DNA from: Rodentolepis nana
Taxonomy: Eukaryota; Platyhelminthes; Cestoda; Cyclophyllidea; Hymenolepididae
NCBI GenBank assembly: GCA_900617975.1
Contig: UZAE01000003.1
Coordinates: 1-64,000 of the forward strand
Direction: 5' to 3'
DNA: 64,000 nucleotides
In this document: piece after piece, positions 57,620 through 64,000 of the stretch
How positions within the stretch are numbered: the first letter of the stretch is position 1
How the letters are laid out: every line of letters begins with the position of its first letter
Notes under the pieces: model-generated
What the model saw: the letters and a program-made list of their open reading frames with translations, nothing else
Database searches by the model: none
Told to the model about the DNA's origin: nothing
Position numbers and translations under genes: made by a program

Positions 57620-59138
57620 ATGTTGTCATACACATTCACGGTTCGCACTTTGCGCTCATTCTTGCGTCCTTTTTCTTCCTCTGTTTCTATCTCAAAATCC
57701 GAATATGTTCTGAGAAGATCGAAACTGGTCGAAAAGATTGCTCAAATTAGTCCGACCAATCAATCATCCGTCCACCATTTAGTTATTATTCCATCTGCTG
57801 AGGTGAAATATTCCTCCCTTCATGTCCCCTACAGTTTTAGACAAGACTCATACTTTCGATATTTGACTGGAATTACCGAGCCTAATGCTGTTCTTTCACT
57901 GGAGATTGAATGCAAATCTGGCGATAATTTTTCCTTTCTTCCTCGTCTATTTGTAGAAGAACGAACTGCTTACGACACACTCTGGGATGGTCCATCCTTG
58001 GGCATTTCAGAAGCTACGAAGCTTACTGGCATTAAACAAACTCTCCCTACCAAATATCTATCAAGTTATTTCAAAAAAGCGTTATCCGATCTCTCCAACA
58101 CTGATGGATTATTGTGGTTTAGCTCACCATTTATTGTTAAATCTGGAGAGAGGGCGCCAGTTAATCGGCCGATTTTTTCTCTTGTCTCAGAGCATTTCAC
58201 TGATAACAAATTGACCAAATCTCAACTTAAAAACCCAAACCCTCTAATCGACGAATTACGGGTGATAAAATCTGAAGCCGAGCTAAAAATCATGAGAAAG
58301 GCTGTTGAGAACACTGCAATTGCCCTTAAAAAGACGATGGCGTCGGCTTACCCTGGTATGCGTGAGGCTGAATTGTCTGCTCGATTCCAGTTCGAATCCT
58401 CCCTCTTGGGAAGTGGTTTAGGTTATCCAGCTGTTGTTGCTGGTGGTAACCGAGCTAATATAATTCACTATTTAAGGAATTCTGAACGCGTCGAGGACGG
58501 CGATTTAGTTCTAATGGATGTGGGATGTGATGTCGAGGGCTATACTGCTGATATCTCACGAACTTGGCCTGTAAACGGTATGCAAGGTCTAATTTCCCCG
58601 CTTATTCCTTTAGCTAGGTGTCTTTTCACGTAATCAAAAACTTCTCCTTGAGATTCTAATTCAAGTTCAATCAGAATGCCAGAAAGTTGCAAGTCCTGAT
58701 TATAGCCTAGAAAAACTCTATGGTATAATGGTGAGGAGATTGGCATACTACCTCAACGAAGAGAAGATTATTCGTGTCAGTGAAAAGGAGTTTAGCAAGG
58801 TATACTTAGATTTTTTCATAATTCTATAAATTTAGGTTGGTGCGGCTATTTGTCCACACCATATTGGCCATTATCTTGGAATGGATGTACATGATACAAG
58901 TAGTGTTTCCTATGGCCGCAATTTCGAGCCCGGAATGGTATTTCCCCTTGAACCGGGAATTTACTTCCCCGGTTCTGGAGGGAGAGTGCCTGTTGCTGAG
59001 GAATTCCGTGGAATGGGTCTACGACATGAAGATGACTATGTTTTTACTACTGAAGGAAAAGCTGAAAAACTGAGTACCTGTGTGCCTTATTCAATCTCCG
59101 ATTTGGAAGCTCTGATTGGTTCAAATTGTAGGCACTAG
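57620..59138 (+). CDS. XPNPEP3: Xaa-Pro aminopeptidase 3, M24B metallopeptidase, probably mitochondrial
   Basis: Removes N-terminal residues preceding proline; human XPNPEP3 acts in mitochondria and cytosol. Three exons, 57620-58577, 58618-58799 and 58836-59138, give about 480 residues (human 507). The N-terminus MLSYTFTVRTLRSFLRPFSS is basic, Ser-rich and free of acidic residues, like a mitochondrial presequence. The aminopeptidase-P N-terminal domain carries YSFRQDSYFRYLTGI, and the linker reads DELRVIKSEAELKIM. The pita-bread catalytic domain retains all five metal ligands: two Asp in MDVGCDVEGYTADISRTW, His in HHIGHYLGMDVHD, Glu in EPGIY and Glu in GLRHEDDY. Introns are only 40 and 36 nt. 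The ATG follows directly on an acceptor-like ttttag. A candidate AATAAA is at 59208-59213. Identity is very likely. Confidence 0.95.
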
Positions 59139-59526
59139 ATATCTTGTAATTAGAGCATTTGACATAACATATTTGTTTTTATTTTTCTCATTTTTGTTAA
59201 AAGTGTGAATAAACTGGTTTACTTAAAATCTCTTATGACAACTTAGTATACTTATTTTTGAAATCGGAACGAAGGGTCGAACTCCTTGGTTTGTTGAAGC
59301 TGAGTTTTAATGTAAGATATTCGAATTCGGGATTTCTTGTGTTTTAGGGACTGATACATTTGATGGTGTCAAAGATTGCCTTTAGGCAACGGTGTTTCAG
59401 CCATGATAGAACTGTTAAACTTAAGACTTGTGACTTGTTTGTTTACTTTAACCATGGATTTGTATGCGTCTATTCCAGTGTCCACTTGTAAGCGGTTGCT
59501 TAAAGTAATTCATTTATACCAACTAT

Positions 59527-59549
59527 AGGGTGGGGGTGGGGGGGGGGGG
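59527..59549. repeat. G-rich tract
   Basis: Run of G interrupted by single T residues on the plus strand, about 0.4 kb after the XPNPEP3 stop codon. With runs of five and more G it could form a quadruplex. Confidence 0.7.
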
Positions 59550-59886
59550 AACGCGGTATTGTTTAAAGGTTGTCTTCCCTTATCAGGGTATCTTGCTTAT
59601 GCATCGTACTAAATTAAGCTTTTTAAATAACTTCACTGGTTGTAAATGGCATTTATTTTCATTTATCTGGACTTAAATGTTGACTCAAAAGATAAGTGGT
59701 GAGGCAAACCTGAGGAAATCTCGCAATCGAAGAAATTCGCAACTAGGATCTATACTAAGATATTATTTCAACATTGAATGAATCACAAAAGATTGCAGAA
59801 TAAATCTGAGTATAAAGAATAACATTGTAGCTGACCCCGTTTTCACTCCCAATTTCTCTCTTAATCTCATTTCAGCAAATTATGAA

Positions 59887-60126
59887 TTAAATTGTTTTAT
59901 TATCTCCCAGCACTGCCACCCCTACTGTCAACTTGCATGGTTGGAGCATATTCGGCGAAGGGGATATGTTTTTTTGTGACAGATCATTGAATCGGGAAAT
60001 AGGTTTATTTCCATCCACCCTCTTTTCATCAATTCCTTCTCTAGAGTTCTCATCAATTCTTTGACTGGGGGTTGTCGCTCTACCCTTGGTAGAGACATAC
60101 TTAACCCTTTCCAACATACGGTTGGT
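59887..60126 (-). CDS. Possible terminal exon or small gene, unrecognised
   Basis: About 78 codons on the minus strand, preceded by an acceptor-like ctgtgcag and ending in TAA. The product is hydrophilic, with Ser/Arg/Asn-rich stretches (for example KGRATTPSQRIDENSREGI), and the base composition is richer in GC than its surroundings. I recognise no family and found no upstream exon, so this may be chance. Confidence 0.2.
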   Translation of the reverse strand, partial: TNRMLERVKYVSTKGRATTPSQRIDENSREGIDEKRVDGNKPISRFNDLSQKNISPSPNMLQPCKLTVGVAVLGDNKTI

Positions 60127-61534
60127 ACACTGCACAGTTTTAAAGTTTCTTTTTGAATGGAGTTATCTTAGATGAGTCCGAAATCTATTTGAAATGCTTT
60201 AACAACACGCAATATAAATGTATCGGGATTATCGCTCTTATGGATCGAGACTAATATTTGATAAGTGGTAGTTATTGATTCGACACTAACCCTAGGGAAG
60301 GAGATCAATGATACTATAAATAGATGCGTTTAGTAGCTTTTAGTTTATAGTGAAAATATGGCATTAGCTGAACTGATGTGGAGGGATTTTTAAAACCAAA
60401 TTAAGTACATATTGCCGCAACATAAATTTTCCTAAGTTGTTTCAAATGCTTTCCACCCCCAAATGCGCTATTTTATGCTTTCTTTTTTCCATTTTTTGAA
60501 GATCAAGCTGTTATGGGCAAACTTCGATTGCCGGAAAAATGGGTCTTTTTGTTATTTGTAATCCCCCCAAATATTACCTGAATGGGTAGTACGGCGTGAA
60601 AACTAAATAACCAACCAGGTGTATAAAATAAGGATAAAATGGAAACAGGAAAACCCAGCTGAGCATGACTAAATTCATTTTAAAAGATTCAATGACATTC
60701 TAATTTAGTGATAGAGCTTGTAGGTACATACGAGTCCGTTGACTCAGGTCCCTGCCCTAACTGCTAATTCACCATTAATGAACAAAGAACTCAAATTCGG
60801 CCAATCATTCTTTTGTACATCGCTCCTCCTATTCATCACAATCCTCTCTTCACATATTCCTTCTTTCCTCTCTCACTCATTTCTCAATTGCCCCAGCTTA
60901 AATCTTGGTCATTTAAATCTGGTCATATATATACATATATATAGGCATACTAGGTCAGTCTCGCAAAATCTTTCCCAATTTTCAATTTATTTCAAAACAC
61001 CCCACATTTTTAGATTCTATTAAATAAAAGGACTATAACAAGGGCAAAATAATGGCTGAACTGATACATTTAGTAAATTTTAAGTAAATCGGTAAACACA
61101 CATTTTCTCAATTATTGTATCTTTAGTAGGCATGTTATAAAATTTTAATGGTATTAAAAACAACCTCTTTGCTTGCTTATTATTTTTGCCAAAGTATCAT
61201 TCGATATATAGTCATTTCGTTGATTGGAAAGACTATTAGCCACTTTTGCATTAGGTTACCAAATAACAATATCAAAGTACGAACCAGTTAAAAAAGGCAA
61301 TCCAAATGAAAAATCTCCATTGATAATTTTCTTAAGATGCCTTACTTAATAAAATTTTTCTATGTTGAAGCTTCTCCTTCCAGTTGGCGCCAGTATTTCA
61401 ATGGAGGTTGAAACGGAAGTTGTTAAAAAAATATCATTTTAATTGTTGACTTCCGCCCTTCCATTTATTAGCATTTTCAGGCTGGAAAGTACAAATTTGA
61501 TTAGGTGTAGAGAAATATTCAACGAAGGAGTCCT

Positions 61535-62323
61535 CTAACAACGAAATAAACCATCTGTAATACTATAGTTAAAATTGACAATAAAGCTCCCGTTGGTTGG
61601 AATGAATACCTCATCCATCAGGAACATTATGCGACAGTTGGCTCGTGAATCTACATACTGTCCGGTAAGAACTTCATATTGCTCCAATTTACAGATCTTA
61701 TACTTTCTTGAGAAGATGTAGACATGCCTATTAATACCTCCTGATGGAATTCTAGAGTCCGTAAACCACATCTCTTTCTGTGGACTTTCGTTCGTAGGTA
61801 TGTAGTTAAATCCATTTTCTTCCGAAATACACCGTGGTTCCCCAACAAATGGAACTTGGAGACAAATCTTTTCATCTCTTGGACATGTTTGAATACTCGG
61901 TCCTTTCCAGTCGTGGCAAATACTATTGGAGTATACATTCTGACCAATAATCATTAGGGCTTCAAATTCGGAGGAATTGAGTGGGTTACGACGTATGCGG
62001 TAGATGCAACGATTGCTTTTCGGTGCTCTTCCAATTCGTCTTGTATGAACGATGAAAGAAGCTTCCCAATTTCGTGGAAAACAACATGGTTCAAGGGGAG
62101 GCTTACTTGGTATTTTGTTCAGGTTTCGTAAAGCAGGAAAAAGCGATGACAAAGTGTTTTGAGGATTTATTATTTCTGGTTGAAATTCAGTTTTATTCAG
62201 CTTGCACAACGTTCCCCATTCTCTGGTTCCTGAGATTAATATCTTCCCTTTACCCAAGTGAAGTATTAAAATAAGAAACCAAAGTATAATAGAGAAATAT
62301 TCGGACGAACGGTGCATCTCCAT
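61535..62323 (-). CDS. Secreted Cys-rich glycoprotein, ependymin-related-like
   Basis: Single-exon ORF of 262 codons. Residues 1-26 form a signal peptide (hydrophobic core IILWFLILILHLG). The mature part has 11 cysteines at about 40, 80, 81, 106, 136, 147, 154, 165, 211, 230 and 262, and five N-glycosylation sequons (N43, N116, N178, N244, N252). PCCFPRNWEA near 79-88 resembles the PC-x-x-P-x-x-WE start of ependymin-family proteins. The C-terminal pattern of Tyr/Val-rich strands around a single Cys, then FIVNFNYSITDGLF, also fits that fold. These are extracellular or lysosomal lipid-binding-type proteins. Similarity is by eye only, so an alternative is a flatworm-specific secreted family. No neighbour suggests a role. 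Confidence 0.6.
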   Translation of the reverse strand: MEMHRSSEYFSIILWFLILILHLGKGKILISGTREWGTLCKLNKTEFQPEIINPQNTLSSLFPALRNLNKIPSKPPLEPCCFPRNWEASFIVHTRRIGRAPKSNRCIYRIRRNPLNSSEFEALMIIGQNVYSNSICHDWKGPSIQTCPRDEKICLQVPFVGEPRCISEENGFNYIPTNESPQKEMWFTDSRIPSGGINRHVYIFSRKYKICKLEQYEVLTGQYVDSRANCRIMFLMDEVFIPTNGSFIVNFNYSITDGLFRC

Positions 62324-64000
62324 CTGTAACTTGTTACTGGGCTACTGTAATAGCTGCCTTTTTTGAGATTTTATTGGCAGGCTCTGACTGGCTAATGTGG
62401 TTAACCAATCAGATGAACTGATTATTTTATTTACAGCATCCCTTTGGAATAAAGAGTATTTTTACGTTAATTTAAAGTAAATCATTCAGATAATGACTAA
62501 TTACGCAAATTTGACAGAAAAAATAAAAATTTTCTGGACAATGTAGTTTAATATTTGCCACGTTAGTGATCATTTGTATGATTATTAACGTTTGTGCAAC
62601 CCCATTGGATTTCTCGATTTTCTGAAGACAGTTGAAATATTAATTGAAAAGTGCACTTCAGTTTATATGCTCATAAAATTCGTTTCTTAATTTGCCTTCC
62701 TTTCCTTTTCGTTCATTTCATTTGAATTCTTGTTGAGGACACTGATATCACCTTTAGACATCTGTAACAATTTTTAATTGCATTTCTTATAAGAAAGTAG
62801 TTACGTATTCCCAACAGAGAAGTAACTTCACAAAGTAAAGCACAAGTTAAAAAACAGATTTTGGTCACGCTTGGAAAATCTTTACATCCTTATTCGAATG
62901 ATTGATAATATGTATCATATTTCAACCTGTCCACCTACAACGCCATTGTAACAAAAAATCCAAATAGTATACAGTTCTGACAAATCAAAGTAAGTACGAA
63001 ATATTGATTTGCTTACGTAAGTTTATCATGCTACAAAATATTAAATTATAAGTCATGGGGAGGATTTCTTTAACTACAGTACTATTTATATGGTACTTTA
63101 ATATCTTGACTAAGTTAGGCTTAACAAAATCAGTTATCATCTTTAGGACTAACTAAATATATGGTAGTGTTTAGTCATGGAGACGAGTTATGAAATTAAC
63201 GTTTCGTGTGTGTTGTGGTCGATCGCGAAGGCGAAATCGGTTAATATCCGCCAAATGGAGCTGACGCTTTTGTAGCCTATATTTGTCTGATGGATAAAGA
63301 AATCTAAAGGCAAGTTAACCGAGTTGTTTATTGGAAAGCTTGAACTTCTGGTTCACACAATTGCAGGCTTCTTTACAGATTAATGTGGAAAGATCCCACT
63401 TCATGTTAGATTTGAATAATTTCATTTTCCTATTTTTTTTATTCTTTTATCGGCAGTTTTACTAAGTCATTATACAGTTAAGTTGATAATGGGTTACCTA
63501 TACCGCAATTTTTGGAGAATGTGCATTTGGCAAGCATTTTAATGGGGCTTGTCTAAGCAATAAATGACGCAAATAGAGTGAACGGGCAAAATGAATCACG
63601 TAGTGATGCATCATATCTTTTTGGGACGGAAAGGGAGACTGAGGTTTCGACAGGGTATCAAAATGTCAGCTTTTCTAATTTTTTTGAGCTTGAGAAGCAC
63701 TGAATTGGCCACATTCACAAAAGGAATTCAACTGAATTTATAATGACAAAATACTCCACGTATAAATTTTAAAAAAACCCTTGGGATAAAGCTAGCGATT
63801 TTTATTTACTGTTGACAAATTGATTTAGCTTCATAATTTTTCAATGTAGTGGGAAATTTCATTACATCAAATTTGTTGGAAAGCTAAAAGAGTTATGAAT
63901 TATGCCTCCACATCCACTTTGGATGGATTAATTAGAAGGAGCAATAATATAACGAAATTAAATGCTATCCAAAGGGAGCGCATCTTGCTTGCATTTATAG
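62324..64000. other. Right-end region with no gene seen
   Basis: AT-rich DNA to the window edge. I saw no coding exon, RNA gene or known repeat. The first 200 bases presumably include the promoter of the minus-strand secreted-protein gene. Confidence 0.5.

Larger units (their letters stand above)
59139..61534. other. Intergenic region between convergent XPNPEP3 and the secreted-protein gene
   Basis: Contains the XPNPEP3 poly(A) signal, a G tract at about 59527-59549 and a weak minus-strand open frame at 59887-60135. A plus-strand open frame at 60739-61023 has low-complexity Ser/Leu/Ile content and no family resemblance. TA-rich microsatellite sequence lies near 60927-60943. No other feature was supported. 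Confidence 0.5.

Overview
The window is AT-rich, intron-dense animal DNA carrying conserved metazoan genes and no bacterial-type operons. Exons are short. Introns range from 37-44 nt to about 12.8 kb. Several details fit a parasitic flatworm, probably a cestode, although no species can be named from the sequence alone: a sodium-leak channel with lysine in the domain II filter, a divergent calcium-channel beta subunit with an acidic N-terminus, many minimal introns, and an ATG placed directly after a splice-acceptor-like AG.

Layout. Positions 621-7344 (minus strand) hold the 5' half of NALCN, from the start codon to the domain II pore; the rest lies beyond the left edge. A non-LTR retrotransposon 3' end and a SINE-like element lie in its introns. 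After 4.9 kb of intergenic DNA, 12232-36938 (plus) holds a voltage-gated calcium channel beta subunit gene with long introns that contain two more SINE-like copies. Positions 37432-37777 look like a solo LTR. Positions 38101 to about 42773 (minus) hold a VWA3-type von Willebrand A-domain gene. A fourth SINE-like copy is at 43728-44004. Positions 44240-56448 (plus) hold a complete NUP98-NUP96 gene of 16 exons, about 1,990 codons, with GLEBS motif, FG repeats, autoproteolytic HFS site and the NUP96 part. Positions 57620-59138 (plus) hold a complete mitochondrial-type Xaa-Pro aminopeptidase 3 gene. Positions 61535-62323 (minus) hold a single-exon gene for a secreted Cys-rich protein resembling ependymin-related proteins. 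The last 1.7 kb shows nothing clear.

The genes are not an operon or a pathway. The two neighbouring channel genes (NALCN and the beta subunit) are divergently arranged and both relate to membrane excitability. The most interesting unannotated structure is a family of about 280-320 bp retroposons. Four copies are flanked by 8-14 bp direct repeats, and the 3' tail matches the 3' end of the LINE fragment at 858-1310. This looks like a SINE and its partner LINE.
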